Translations under genes and position numbers: made by a program
Shown: positions 42,517 to 54,848 of the stretch, piece after piece
Layout: each line of letters begins with the position of its first letter
How positions within the stretch are numbered: position 1 is the stretch's first letter
The notes under the pieces: model-generated
The model's input: only the letters and a program-made list of their open reading frames with translations
Told to the model about the DNA's origin: nothing
Database searches by the model: none
NCBI GenBank assembly: GCA_036365515.1
Contig: CM070874.1
Location: 176,378,297 to 176,442,296, forward strand
Source of the DNA: Torymus aiolomorphi
Lineage: Eukaryota; Arthropoda; Insecta; Hymenoptera; Torymidae
Length of the DNA stretch: 64,000 nt
Direction of reading: 5' to 3'

Positions 42517-44499
42517 TTAGTGCCTCTGAGCCACAGAGGCCCCCTTGGCTCGGTCGTCAGCTCGTTTCCTCGAGCAATTTGGGCAGTAATGCCTCATGAA
42601 GTCGAGGAAGCCGCACGAGTAACAGGACAGCGGCTTGGCGGGGTCGAACGATGGGCGCTTATAACCTCGCTTCCGAGGCGGGATTCTATTCCCCTTTCTG
42701 GCATCGGAAGCGCCCTCAGGTGGCCTCACAGCCTTCCCAGACTTCTGATAATCTTCTGGGCGAGGTCTTCTGTCCCGTCGTCTCCTCAGCTTTAGCGTAT
42801 TTTCCACTACTGCCGAGCTCTGGGCTCGTTGTCTCTTCTTACAAACATCTAGCCATCTCTTGCGGGCTCAGAGGCTAGGGAGGATGATGAATCTATCACC
42901 ATGGCCCCTTGGCTTATTTCTGAGATTCGTCTCGAAATTTGCCAGCCCTTTCTTTCCCTCAGATCGCTAGCCACTTCCGGACTAGCGGCTCCAGATCAGC
43001 TGCCTTCGACGTAATATTAGCAGGAGCCATAGCGCCTACTTTTGACTTCGACATCCGTGGCTTTAAAAGGGACCTATAGGCCATTTCGGGCAGCACAGTG
43101 GACTCGTGCGAGGGTGGAGGCTTACACATCTTCGTATATTCCTCCGTTTGCTCGGACTCCACCGACAGGTCGAGATGGTTTTCGACGAAGTAAACCTCAG
43201 CTCGCCGCACAACGTTTGGATCTGAGGCCCTAAATTCCGATGTAGCATCTAGCTGCTGCTCGATGCTCGCAGGTGGCGATAATTTTCTCATTATCGCCAC
43301 AAGTCACGCACTGTAATCCCTCACGGGCTCATCAGTGCCTTGCGTCCGATTTTTTGCCTCTGACATCAATCTCTGCTGGTAACGACGGATGGTTCCGTAC
43401 CAACGCCTGGCAGAGGTCAGGAAATCCGTCCAGCACTTCCATTTGTGCTTCTCCTTCCGATACCATTTCGCTGCAATATCCGTAAATAACTTGGACAGAG
43501 ACGAGAAAACCTCTTTTTTGGTGAGGTTCGCTAGGATTCGGCAGTCTAGCCTAGCCAGGAACACGTCAATGCTCTGACTTTTGGCTCCCGAGAATCGTAT
43601 TTGCCACTTCCGAACGACTTGGCCGATATCTCGGTTAGAAGATTATCCATCTCGAGGACTGCGAATCACTGGTTGGGAATGAGCTGCTCGGCCAATAGCT
43701 TGTAGTCTCCTGCGGTAGATTACGGTCTCCCCCCACCCAGGCTAGGTCTACCGGGGATCAACCAGGCTGTATATTTGGCCGGTCATGTTACCGGTTAGGA
43801 ACGAGCGAGCTAGAGTAGGAGCCCCCTTCGTCTACAGTGAAGGTGTCCTGAAACGGAATGTCCGCCGTTGATTTCCCTCTCAGCTCGAGCCTCGTGCTGG
43901 ACGTGCTCATTCTCGTTAACTTGTTCAGACGCGTCCGAATGAGTTCACCTTCTGGATGAGCTCTACGGAAAGACTGCTTATGCCCCTCGGCACGGAGAAT
44001 TCACCTCTGTTCGTTGCGAAGAGACGCAGCCAACCCTCACACCCTGGTTCCGCTCCGTTAGGGCCGCGTTGGGGCCCGTCTGCCTGCACATCGGGTGCGT
44101 CGACGCTATTGTTTCCTGTCCCCGGCTTCGCCGGTTCTGGAGGTAGTCCTGTGGTTCTGTTCAAGTTGCCTTGAACTTCAGGGTCGAGGTGAGCTACTTT
44201 CAGCGGGTGATCCACCTCGTCTGTCTTGCCTCGACCCCTCTACTTCGTCGACATCCAGGTAGGAGCTCTTCTCTGAGCTCCCTCATCCTGGTTACCGCCT
44301 CTTCTGGTACAGCCGACTCCTTTAAGTCTGCCGCTGCGTACTTTCCCAGAAGACAGTATGTTAGACGGCCGAGCCTGTGGAACGTGTACCCGCCTTTGCG
44401 CTCCAGATGCACAATATATTCCTCAATGTATTCCTCCAATTGGCTATCTGGTAACGTTCATACCCAGTCTTCAATGAGACCTGTCAACTGTTGCGCCAT
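42517..44499 (-). pseudogene. Gypsy-like LTR retroelement gag remnant
   Basis: This is the structural (Gag) part of an LTR retrotransposon, transcribed leftwards. The probable start is ATG at 44499 (MAQQLTGLIEDWV, then a stop codon), followed by a helical stretch with LGRLTYCLLGKYAAADL. The central retrotransposon-gag region is clearest at 43564-43304: LARLDCRILANLTKKEVFSS, AAKWYRKEKHKWKCWTDFLT, RRWYGTIRRYQQRLMSEAKN and EPVRDYS, continuing as LAIMRKL with a frame change at 43300. A zinc knuckle lies near 42690 (CYSCGFLDFMRHYCPNC), where Phe sits at the usual His position. Several frameshifts and stops break the ORF. Protease, RT, integrase and LTRs are absent; the AT-rich spacer starts abruptly at 42480. 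GC content is far above the flanks, consistent with an inserted element. Confidence 0.75.
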
Positions 44500-44699
44500 T
44501 TTGCTTAATTCTCTATCACCCACGTACAAAGTTTTTCATTTAAGCTTATTTTTGTGCGCGCAAGTGCTTTTTGGCTTTTGCCATCTATATAAAGGCACCA
44601 AGGGCCTTTTGCACGGTCCTTTTCGCGGTTCTCTCGTACTTACTGGACGTAAAGTAGCTTCCAAGGAGAAGCGAATTTATCTGCTATTTATTAATTGTT

Positions 44700-46690
44700 A
44701 ATAATAAATAAATAACATTTAAATAAATACATTGTTAAACCCTCTAACGTGTTTATTCAAGTTCCGTTTCGTTTTAAAAAAACTCGAAAAATCTCTAATT
44801 TCGAATCTTGCCTCGATTAATTATTAATAATTAATAAATAAGCAAAAGTTAAATAATTAAATTTTTTTAGACGTCTAATGTGATGTTAACCCTGTGTTTT
44901 CTTTGCTCGATAGCGTTGGCTGCAACTTCACACAATTGTTATTGTTTATAACAATTCAGTTATTAACAACAATAGGCGGTACTCCGGGCTCGTGTTGCAG
45001 TCACTGCTACCTCACAGCTGTACCTGACTAAACGTTACCGTCAGCTCAAACTCTAGTATGCACACGCCTTAATTTCGTGAATTGAAAGCTAGTGTTGCTC
45101 GATCTTTACATTTAATTATGTAATAAATACTATTGCGCTCTTAGTGCTTATCATCGCAGGCTTTTATCCCTCATACATGTTCACATTCATTTAGTCTCTA
45201 GACGTTACTGTCACAATTATTTGGATTTTTTATTTGGATTTCCAAATAATTATAAGAAAAAAAAAAAGAAAATTGAACAAACAGTCAAATTTTTATTCTT
45301 ACAAGTATTTTATTGTCGTATAAAACAAAAATCAATTTAGCCTCGCTTTTAGGCTCAAAAACCCCGAAAATCAATACATGAGTCACAAAAAATATGGTGT
45401 ACACCTAGGATTAGTGGGCCTTTCGACCTCGTGTGTTTACAAACTCCACATTCGGTCTAAAAAGATACACTTTATGCCCTAGGTAGACAATATACTAGTT
45501 TGTAACACAGGCACGGTTTTCGCGTTTTATTTTTTGCATTTTAAACCTAAAAAAGGGCTGAAAGTAACCGTTTTGAGACCATCGGGCATAAAAGTCACGG
45601 AGCGGGCGTAAAATTTCCGGAGCGCTCGTAAAAGTTCCGAAGTGGGCGTAAAAGCTCCGTAGCGCGCGCAAATTTCAGTAGGTCTTAGGTTGCTGTAATC
45701 CGTTAATGTAGGCTCGCATTACAGGTACAAAAACACGAAAACCCAAACCTGGGTCACAAAAAATATCGTGTGCACCAAGGGCTAAGTGGGCTTTTTGACC
45801 TCGTGTGGTTGCAGTACTGACGTACAAAGTAAAAACACCTACAAGTCGAATTTTTGACGAAAATGAGTTTTATATATTAATCGATTCGCAGTAAAAAAAA
45901 CTACACCTAATCATCGTGATAAGAAATTTTTAAGCCCAACACGTGATTTTTAATGATAATTTGTATATGACTGTGATCAATTCATTTCTTGAAAAAATAA
46001 CCATAAGTAACTGAATAGTTGTAACTCGACTGACGTACGTCACGGCTGTACAACTCAGAGCGACCATAAGTCGACTTATAGGTCTTTTAAACTTGTAATA
46101 GGCCGATCGTCGGTCACAAATACAACTAGATAACATTTGCAGAGACTTCTCGGCCTTTCTCTTTTGTAAAATGTTTGAGTATCGAGCTTATTTATAAATG
46201 GAGAAAGCCGTACTTTTAAGTTTTTTTTTACCACTATAACCGATTTTGAGGTTCAATTGCCGATGTTTTCACAAAGAAACGATTTCTCTCAAATTCGGTT
46301 ATATATTAAATTTAATCTGGAGATTGAATTTGAAAAACAAAATTAAAACATAAATTTTATTGAGCATATTTCTTTAACTAGCTATGCTACATTTTTCTCG
46401 AGCGTAAATCCATAATTTACCCGTTAACTATGTACAGTAGAACACGCTTAATTTCCCAGATCATGGGGGAAGCAAATTCTTGGAAATGGCCAATTAGCGT
46501 CGAGAATAAAGAAGACTTATTATTTTATTTATTTATTTATTCATCTATTTATTACGGCTGAATTGGGGGTTACAGATTAGCAAGATAAGTAGGAAAGCCA
46601 TAATCACGTTCTGGGCCTGTAGGAGGGCTTTTGGCAACACCTGGGGCCTATCATCGAGCAACGTGAAATGATTGCGAAGAACGTGATATG
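44700..46690. repeat. Non-coding region with a 20 bp minisatellite and a ~350 bp direct duplication
   Basis: No gene is supported. The minisatellite is at 45583-45680. Around it, the block CTCGCTTTTAGGCTC...GTCACAAAAAATATGGTGTA (about 45340-45455) is repeated in diverged form at 45710-45825 (GTCACAAAAAATATCGTGTG, GACCTCGTGTG). A (TTTA)n run lies at 46522-46545. Confidence 0.6.
45583..45680. repeat. Five units of a 20 bp GGGCGTAAAA minisatellite
   Basis: Consecutive units read approximately CGGGCGTAAAAGTTCCGGAG, with changes such as CATAAAAGTCACGGAG, CTCGTAAAAGTTCCGAAG and GCGCAAATTTCAGTAG. The core GGGCGTAAA resembles the GTGCGTAAAGT word of the 41 kb cluster and the CGGGCGTAAAGTGCG word in the foldback arms near 2110 and 2985. 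Confidence 0.75.
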
Positions 46691-46714
46691 ATTTTTATCA
46701 TCAGGCCCAGATTA

Positions 46715-48020
46715 ACCCATGGAGCGTAGTCTGGTGGCAAAAATACGCATTAAAGGCCCACGTGAGTTCGTCAGATAAAATACAAAGGTTAATAATAGGT
46801 GGCATAATGGGCTCTCCGAGCACTATAGGCTTCGCAGCGCAAGAGTTAATGCTAGGACTACCACTCTTGCACTCTTTCATTAAGAGCGAAGCGACCAAGA
46901 CTTGGTGGTGCATTAGAGATGTCATGGGCTTAGGGAGCGAACTTGACCAGGAACTTGGTCAGCTACTACCACCTGACATTGAAGCATCGGGATGTGACAA
47001 GATAAGGCGAAGGATCACATTGCTCAAACCCTTCAGAGTGCAATCTCCGCCAGGAAAGAGGGGAGCAACGATGCCCACCTCTACACTCAGTCGAGTGTGG
47101 AGTGGTACATGGATTACTCCAAAAATGAGAATGGCGTGAAGGTGGTTGTTTGGGAGCAAGGTAGCTTTACGGAGCTAGTGTTCACACTCGATTCCCACGC
47201 ATCGGTGTTCCAAACACAAGTAAGAGCCATAGTGTACAGCAGTGCAACTAACCAGAGACACTGGGAGATGTCCCATCACCATCTGCTCCGACAGCAAGGC
47301 CTCACTGATGGCCCTAAACTGCACCAGTATCTACTTCAAGGAAGTTTTGCATCGAAGAGATATCCTTACCGTCTTGGCCCTTACCAATGCAGTAAGCCTC
47401 ATTTGGATGCCGCGGCATGAAGGTATTAGGGATGACGAAAAGGCGGATCACCTGACGGGAAGAGACGCTTGTCAGATCAGAGCGAGCCGGTGCTCGATAG
47501 GCGTTCTACAGAATTAAAAAAGGACCTCCCTTATGATGAAAGAGGAAATATTCAAGAAATGGCGAGACTCGCCGGTTTAAGGCTAGCCAAGAGAATCATC
47601 AGTGACTCTCAACCAGAGCATTGGCTACAAGATGTTGGCAGGCTGAATAAAGCTAAGCTACGGAGGGTAGTAGGTTGACTCACGGGACACTGGTGGGTCA
47701 GATACTTCATGTACAATGGCAGGATATTAGACAAGAGTAGGTGATGGTGTGAAGGGCCAGAGAAGTCGACCTTCCAGCTTTTCAGCCAATGTCCCGCTTT
47801 TGTGGGTACAAGGCGGGGATGTGGGGGAATGCTTCCTTATCCTGAAACTCTGAAGAAACAGAGCCTATATACAGTCTATCTGCCAGGTCATAGAGCGGTT
47901 AGACAAAGGCTTCAGCGCAGCAAAAGGTAGACAAGCATCGTAGCTATGAAGGACAGTACAATGGGTGTAAACCTGAGTGCTGAGCACCACGTTTTGAAGC
48001 AGAACCGCTCATCCGCACCA
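46715..48020 (+). pseudogene. 3' part of a non-LTR retrotransposon with RNase H domain
   Basis: Frame pieces on the plus strand give, in order, a post-RT segment (WWQKYALKAH, SSSDKIQRLIIGGIMG, LMLGLPLLHSFIKSEATK) and then an RNase H domain. The domain contains WYMDYSKNENGVKVVVW (first acidic site), ICSDSKASLMALN (DSKA motif) and SLIWMPRHEGIRDDEKADHL (HxGxxDNEKAD-like, with Asp for Asn). A C-terminal region follows. The pieces sit in three frames (46762-47139, 47097-47420, 47242-47517 and 47469-47678), so at least two frameshifts are present. The RT proper is missing (5' truncation near 46700, typical of target-primed reverse transcription). This organisation is known from R1/Jockey-type and related insect elements; the clade is not certain. 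Confidence 0.78.
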
Positions 48021-48840
48021 CCTCATAGACATAGATATAACCATAAACATTATATATAACAAGTTAAAGATCATTTCTATTAGATAACTTTCGTCCATGC
48101 AATTATATTAAAAGTATTAACTTTGATGTTATCATCTCGTATATAAAAACCGCTGCCAATTCATTGACAAAATGCTTCCAAACTAATTTATCGATTCCAT
48201 TTTCTAAATTTAAAAAACAAAAGTAAATTTTTCACAACAAAACTTTATTAATAAATAAAACTGTTTTCTTTGTGGTTCTTTGTTGTTTGTTAAACATTTT
48301 GACTGAATATAAAAAATATCTTTTTTTGTTTTCTCATTTATGTATCCTATACTAACAATTAATTATTGTTATAAAAAATTCTAAAGAAATACATTAGTTT
48401 GAGAAAGAAAAGTATGTATTGGCAATAATCTAATAAATATTTATTTTGAAACAGGTATTTAACTACTATCCTGCTCGACTTAGTGGTTCGAAGTTAATCC
48501 ATCATTGTAACAATCATACAAATATAATAACTTAGTTATACTTCTTAACAAAAAACAATGAATCGTTTTGAAATTTAACAGAGATATGTTTTTTTTTTAT
48601 ATTTAAGAACCGATATTTTTATGAAATAATTTTATGAAATTTTTACGAAATTCATATTTTGAAAGTCAATTATTATCGTTGCCCTAGTACACGTTGCCGC
48701 GGGAGTCAATCTGAAATTACTTTCTCGTAGATATGCCCTAGTACACAATAATTATTTTATTTATATATGATATACAAATTAAATAGAACTATTGCATATT
48801 TTGCTCTAAAACTTTATATTTGTGTTTTGGGGCTAATTTG
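48021..48840. other. AT-rich, no gene recognised
   Basis: There are short frames only. CCTAGTACAC appears twice (near 48683 and 48732) within an otherwise featureless stretch. Confidence 0.4.
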
Positions 48841-48843
48841 GAA

Positions 48844-49770
48844 TGAGTAAACAAATTTTTACCAACATAACCTCTTGAAATTTTAACACAATGTTATACT
48901 CGATAAGTGTAATAAGTGGTAAAAATTTTGAGTCAATCAATCGAATATTCTTTTTAAGGTGATGTAAAATACCGACATAATTTCCAAACATGGATATCTC
49001 ATGAAAATACCAATAGAATCGTCCAAAAAAAAATCTGAGTATAGTATTAACATATACGGAGCGCCTGACGTTCGTGTTTTTCCAAAAAAATGATAAGAAT
49101 TTATTTAATTAAATAAAAACCGTATTATCGGTAAGTAGGAATCTGCAATTAAGCTACTTTTCGAACATGGATATCTCATGAAAATACCAATAGAATCATC
49201 CAAAAAAAAATCTGAATATAGTGTTTACATGTACGGAGCGCTTGACGTTCGTCTTTTTCCAAATAAACGTTTAAATGTTGATTTAAAAAATATTGAAATT
49301 CACAGTTTCACATGGCCTTAACGAAAGAAAACACACTTGTTTTCAAAAATAACTTTTTTCTTGAAAACAAATCAACATAACCTCGTGAAATTTTAACATA
49401 ATTTTGTACTCGATAAGTGTAATAAGTGGTAAAAATTTTAAGTCAATCAATCGAATATTCTTTTTAAAAATGCAAATATAAGAAATTTATAAAAAAATTT
49501 TAACCTCAAATATCTTTGGTCACAACGGTCAGATTTTTTTGGGTAAAGAATTAACTCCTTAGATATAAAAAAGCTAATTCTCTGCCAAATTTAAAAACGA
49601 TTCATTGACTTTTACTCCTGTTATCGTAAAGGAAAGAAAACGCACATTTTTTCAAAAATAATTTTTTTCTCGGAAACAAATCAACATAACCTCGTCTAAT
49701 TTTAACAGAATGTTGTACTCGATAAGTGCAATGAGTGGTAAAAATTTTGAGTGGAAAAATAAAAAAATTT
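48844..49770. repeat. Three direct copies of a ~110 bp block
   Basis: The block CAACATAACCTCKTGAAATT ... CTCGATAAGTGTAATAAGTG ... AAAAATTTTGAGTC occurs at about 48868, 49370 and 49683. The first copy is interrupted after TCGAATATTCTTTTTAA by the element at 48955; the second continues uninterrupted. Confidence 0.65.
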
Positions 49771-50305
49771 TTGAGATATTAAATAGAGAAATATAAACCA
49801 TATTTTCATTAATAACAAATGATAGGCTAGAGATAATTTAAATTAAAAAAAAGAAATTGTAGGTAATTTAAAGACCTTTAATAAAAATTTAGTTTATTAT
49901 GTAATACTGGCTGAAACAAATTAAGGCGATGTGAACCTTAAAATCAACCCAATTTCATTATTTAATTCATAAACATTCGAACGTTTATTTGGAAAAACAA
50001 TTCTGTCAGGCGCTCCGTGTATGTAAATACTATGCTCAGATTTTTTTTTGTGCAATTCTATCAGCATTTCCATGAGATACGCTCGTTTTAATACTGGCAA
50101 AATTCGAAGTATTACAGATCCCTACTTATCGGCATTGCGGCTTTTATTTAATTAAATAAATTCTGAGTAGATTTTTGGAAAAACAGCTCTGTCAGGCGCT
50201 CCGTATATATAAATACTATACTCAATTTTTTTTTTAGTAATTCAATTATTATTTGCAAAAGATATACATGTTCTAAAATTTGTCGGTAAGTACACATTAT
50301 CTTAA
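48955..50305. mobile_element. Long-TIR repeat element with internally duplicated arms
   Basis: The left end (AAGGTGATGTAAAATACCGA) and reversed right end (AAGATAATGTGTACTTACCG) open inverted arms of roughly 340 bases. Each arm has two copies of a block with CATGAAAATACCAATAGAAT (or ATTGAATT), TATACGGAGCGCCTGACG and TTTTTCCAAA. The interior contains copies of the ~110 bp direct-repeat block listed separately. There is no ORF of note. Another copy, split by a MITE, is at 32540-33455. Confidence 0.65.
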
Positions 50306-50465
50306 AAAATCAAAAAAACGAAAAATTCAAAATCGTTTTTTGGTTATAAAAAAAAAATCGGTAAAAGCAAAAAGTAGGTTATACTCTCTCTATTCTCCTC
50401 CGAAACGAAGAGAATAAGCCTTTTCCGATCTAAATCGGTCGATCGGTTGAAAAGTTATCGCCTGT

Positions 50466-50498
50466 GTACACACACACACACACACATACACGCACGCG

Positions 50499-50549
<51 letters not shown>

Positions 50550-50608
50550 GCGCGCGCGCACGCACACACACACACACGCACACATATACACACACACACA
50601 CACACACA
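50466..50608. repeat. (CA)n/(CG)n compound microsatellite
   Basis: About 140 bases of CA repeats are interrupted by short CG and CGCA runs (50544-50560). Cys/Val-rich and His/Thr-rich frames across it are artefacts. Confidence 0.97.
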
Positions 50609-50699
50609 AATTTTTTTTATGACAAACAACGGATTTTAGCGCCAAAAGTTTTAAAACATGTTTTTGAACATTTTTTGTTACAAAAATTTTTTTCACGGT

Positions 50700-51230
50700 T
50701 CAAAACTTCCTCTTTGAGGAAGCAAAATAATTAGGGGTTTTCCATATTGCGTAAGTGTCCACATTGGGAGCCTATCCCCTATTATTAAATTTTTGAAAGG
50801 ATTTATTCATAAAATTAGTAAGCAATCATATATTTCATTATGAAAATATAAACTGTACCGGGCAGCTGAGGATAAGGGCAACTCGTACTGGGGTTTTAAT
50901 AACTACACGATTACTTGAATTTAAACAGCTGCCGATTCATTGACAACTAAATTCCTTAAACTAAAGTTATTATTCTAGATCATTCATTGTTTACATCAGT
51001 ATATCGGTAAGTAATAGTTATTTATCAACGTGCATGTTTTATATATTTTTTATTTACAAAACATACTTCATTTTTTATTATTTAAAAATTTCTTGGACTC
51101 GGTTCGAAGATATAAAAAAGCTATCTCTGTACCTAATTTCAGGACAATTGATTAATTTTTAGGCACGACCGCTACTCGGGAGAACCTTATAATTTCACCA
51201 GAGTGAAAATTGTAAGAATTATAATAATGA
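50700..51230. other. No gene recognised
   Basis: AT-rich single-copy-looking sequence. GATTCATTGACAA words recall 48160 but no clear repeat was traced. Confidence 0.35.
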
Positions 51231-52080
51231 AAATTTAATGTGTAAAAACCATTTTCCACTCAGAATGAGTGCGTTTTAAGCGTTTTCAGAGATGTATGTA
51301 TGTCTGTACGTCCGTATGTAATCAAGTTTCCAGATTATCTCGATGAATTTTCAACCAATTCGATCGGGATTGCGGGAAAATACTCCTCTAATTATATCTA
51401 AGTGCTGGTTCTCTATTGAGATAGATCGATGAAAAATTTAAAAAATGCGAGCACAAAGAAACATTTCAAAAAATCGATTTTTAAGCCTAATGTTTAGAAA
51501 AATTAATTTTAAGCTAATATCTACAGGCCTATCTGGTAAAACTAATTAAAATACACCTTTTTCTGTTGGATACTTTTTTGTACGAGAAATATTTGCCAAG
51601 ATAACTGCGAAAAACGACAAAAAAGGTAAAAAATTGACGATTTTCGGCTATAACTTGACAGGATTTGATTTTACTCAAAAATGTTAAATATAAAAGTTAG
51701 TTATAAATAATATTAAAATAAAACTTTTTCCTACTAAACATTTTTTTGTACAATCAATTCCTGATGAGTTAAACTCATAAAAACGATTTTTAACGCCTAA
51801 ATACACATAAAATGGACGATTTTCGGCTATAACTTGACAGAATTTGATTTTACACAAAAATGTTAAATATAAAAGTTATAGATAATATTAAAGCAAAACT
51901 TTTTCTTATTAAAGATTTTTTTGTACAATCAATTCCTGACGAGTTAAATCCAAAAAACGATTTTTAACGCCTAAACATACATAAAATGGACGATTTTCGA
52001 TTATTGTTCAAGGATTTGACTTTACACTAAAATATTAAATATAAAAGATGTATAGGGCCGAATCCATCTCAAATCAGACA
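51231..52080 (+). repeat. ~180 bp tandem repeat block, inverted copy of 20.1-21.4 kb
   Basis: The leading part (CATTTTCCACTCAGAATGAG, GTATGTCTGTACG, AATCAAGTTTCCAGATTATC) is followed by about three tandem units at 51640, 51816 and 51986. Unit landmarks: GACGATTTTCGGCTATAACT, TACAATCAATTCCTGA and AACGATTTTTAACGCCTAAA. Part of a further unit (TACAATCGATCCTGA, AACGATTTTTTAACGCC) follows the truncated ORF at 53410-53520. Confidence 0.75.
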
Positions 52081-52089
52081 GCCCGCGTA

Positions 52090-52830
52090 TGCCTATTTCA
52101 CCTATCATGTTGAAATAAAAATATTTATGTTCTACTCGAAAAAATATTTTACACGTGTTTTTTTATTTTTTTGTTTCATCAAAATTTCATGCGTTCAGCG
52201 ATATCGAAAAATTCCGAGAAAATTCACACATTGAGAAAAAAAATTTTCAATGTGATTTTCAGACTGCTATTGTTTCAGCAGTTTTTCAAGCTTTTAAACG
52301 TGTAACACATAATTTCACTCAGTTTTGAGCCCTCTTTAACGGCCTTAATGTCATTTTAAAAAAAAAATAAAAAATCCACGAGCTATGCACTTTTTACTGA
52401 AAAATTCATTTTTTAGAGAAGTGCCTTTTTCTCGAAAACCCCATGTTTTTTTTGCACAATTTTTGTTGTCGTGATAGAGGACGGTAATGCCTAGCTAGAC
52501 GTATTTGTGAGATTCGGTACTTTTTTCCTGGGATAGCGATCACTAATGAGATAACACACAAACAAATTTTTCACGCTTAACGCTTATATATAGTCAATGA
52601 TATTAGAGTCAATGTAAAGGTATTTATCTTTGTGCGTATGTAATATTCATGTACGTGCGCCTACTTATAGGAGTATATGTACTAGTACATTTGTCCGCTA
52701 GATGGATATGGTTTGACTTAACATTTACAAAGAAAAGTTCGGTTTCTGCTATATATCACACATCTCGTCTTATTTAAAACCATCATCTTTTGGAAAATTA
52801 TTACATATTTACACCTTATCAACTCAACTA
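52090..52830. other. Upstream region of the 52.8 kb ORF
   Basis: No gene is seen. It includes AT-rich homopolymer runs and, nearer the ORF, TATATATAG and TATTTAAAACC that could serve as core promoter elements; this is not demonstrable from sequence alone. Confidence 0.35.
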
Positions 52831-52832
52831 CG

Positions 52833-53465
52833 ATGTCTCAATATTACTCAACAGAGAGAATCAAATGTGCAGACTTTTTAGACAAACACAAACAAATTAT
52901 TTACAAATCTAGTTCCGTACGTTTAAAACAACTTGAGAATCTTGCTCATCCATTGAAGCACCTCTATCCTCATTTACCTTTGACACCTTCTACATATCTG
53001 TGTCAACATTGTTACAATCGTGCTTTAGAATTGGTGAGTAGTACTGACAATGAATTTATAACGGATAATGAAGTTACCGATAACGTAGTTGATAGAGATG
53101 AAGATTTTTTACCAAGTAATCCAGAACGCATTGAAGAATTTAATAATGAAATAAGTACATCTTTCTTAGGTTCTGTATCGCCTCTTAAAAGAAAAAATCT
53201 TATACATGAAAAATCAATTGAAAATTACGTAACAAAGAAGAAAAAAAAAATACTTTCAACATTGTCTAATACCCTTGATGTGAAGTTGAACAATGTTTAT
53301 GACGTTTCTATAACAGCAAATGAATCAACTGTATGCCATTGTACAGAATGGATACAAAATCTTGGTCTAGCCTTGCAAAAGTGTTCTACGGTATCAGAAA
53401 AAATAAAAATAACATCTAAACAAAACTTTTTCCCAATTAATATTTCCATGTACAATCGATCCTGA
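52833..53465 (+). pseudogene. N-terminal part of a third-lineage TDGAxQHF-family protein (copy D)
   Basis: A 210-codon frame starts at ATG 52833. It has ERIKCADFL and, about 40 residues on, YLCQHCYNRAL, the same spaced Cys-pair arrangement as the N-termini at 7.5 kb and 15.3 kb. An acidic linker rich in Asp/Glu/Asn (about residues 70-115) and a Lys-rich patch (VTKKKKKI, possible nuclear targeting) follow. The segment LSNTLDVKLNNVYD and CHCTEWIQN is nearly identical to the copy at 61.4 kb. The true family sequence stops around 53410: the last ~18 codons are translated ~180 bp repeat, so the frame end is artificial. The core domain is missing, hence a truncated gene. Confidence 0.65.
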
Positions 53466-54013
53466 TTATCTAAACCTATAACGATTTTTTAACGCCGCAC
53501 TTTATATAGTCAATTTTAGCTTATTATTTAACATGATTCAATTTGACAGAGAATTATTAAATGCAATAGCTTTAAATAATATCGCAAAAATCAATATAAC
53601 ATTTGAAAGATCATATAATTACAAAAATATAATAATACGATACAAAATTACATTTAATTACAATGTTAATTTAATTACAATGTTAAATGAGTAAACACAT
53701 TGAAAGTATAATTAAAAAAATATGAACCACTCGACTGGGGCTAAACAAAAGAAATAGATTGGACCATGGAATGGACAAATAGCCGGTATCATTAGCGTAC
53801 GCAACACGGACAGCGTAGTCAGTCCCTGATACGCTAAAGAAGAGAAGGATGAAGGTTTAGGAACCGTGTTAAGAATATCATTAGCCACTATATTATAAAC
53901 AAAACCACTATATTATAAAATACTATTATATATAAAAAAATCAATACTTCAAAGCAGTATTTCAAAATGAGCTAAAGTATAAACTATGATCATATACACA
54001 GGTTGAGACACTC
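53466..54013. other. Repeat tail and AT-rich spacer
   Basis: The first ~60 bases belong to a ~180 bp repeat unit. The rest has no gene. ACCACTATATTATAAA is duplicated in tandem near 53885-53920. Confidence 0.4.
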
Positions 54014-54338
54014 TGTTCGGGAAATATTCAATTCACTTTTCATTTCGCCTATTTGGCTTACCTTACAATTAATTTATATTTCTTGCTGTGCTTGTAATAC
54101 TGTGCCTTGTTTACATTTGTATATACACACGCGCGCACAAATACAAAACGCTGTATTGTTTGACTCCACTGATTTGTAATTTCTCTCGGCGACAGCCAGT
54201 CGTCCGTCGTCAATTGAACGTCAAGCACGTACAGCGGAACACTCAAATATATCGCTTCTAACGCACACTACTTGGTTTTAATTAAACCATTCCTTCCACT
54301 AACCTCCGGAAATTCACGTTAAGTAACATTTCTTTACA
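54014..54338 (+). repeat. Left LTR of the BEL/Pao element
   Basis: It begins TGTTCGGGAAATATTCAATT and ends near CTTTACA, and is about 90% alike by eye to 59725-60048. The sequence after it (TTTTGGTCCTTCGAGACGGA) resembles the leader reported for insect BEL elements. Confidence 0.82.
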
Positions 54339-54848
54339 TTTTGGTCCTTCGAGACGGAGTATTATCTGGAAAGGAAGCCGGGCAAAATCAAAGATACATC
54401 GTGTGATCTTGATAAAAGTCAGTGATACTGACGGTATAGCGCTTTATACGCATTGCTGATAGTGATGATGCACCTCTCAAGTTCATCAGAGATTTACTAC
54501 CTGTGTAGAAAAAATTGACCGTTCGATGGAGATTTACGCCCTCACGATGAATACCGCTACCTAGGCAATTTTAAACGGCCAATCTCAACGACTTACGACG
54601 TGTTTACGCGCGTTTGCCTTTGTATTCATCAAGGCGGACAGCGTCGTCGTCAAGTCATATAAGGCTGAGTTTCACATCAACATCTAGCGCATAGGCGGCA
54701 ACTATGTCTAATCTTTCGTTGCAACCATTTACGGTCATCAAGTCGAATTGTTCACTCGGATCTGTAACACAGCAGAGAACGTAAAGAAAGTTGTCTGAGC
54801 AAATATCACCTGAGAACTTCTTTAAGCGAGACTGGAGCAACTTCAGGC

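Noticed and set aside
50390..50734. Cys/Val-rich and His/Thr-rich frames
   Set aside because: They are translations of the CA/CG microsatellite.
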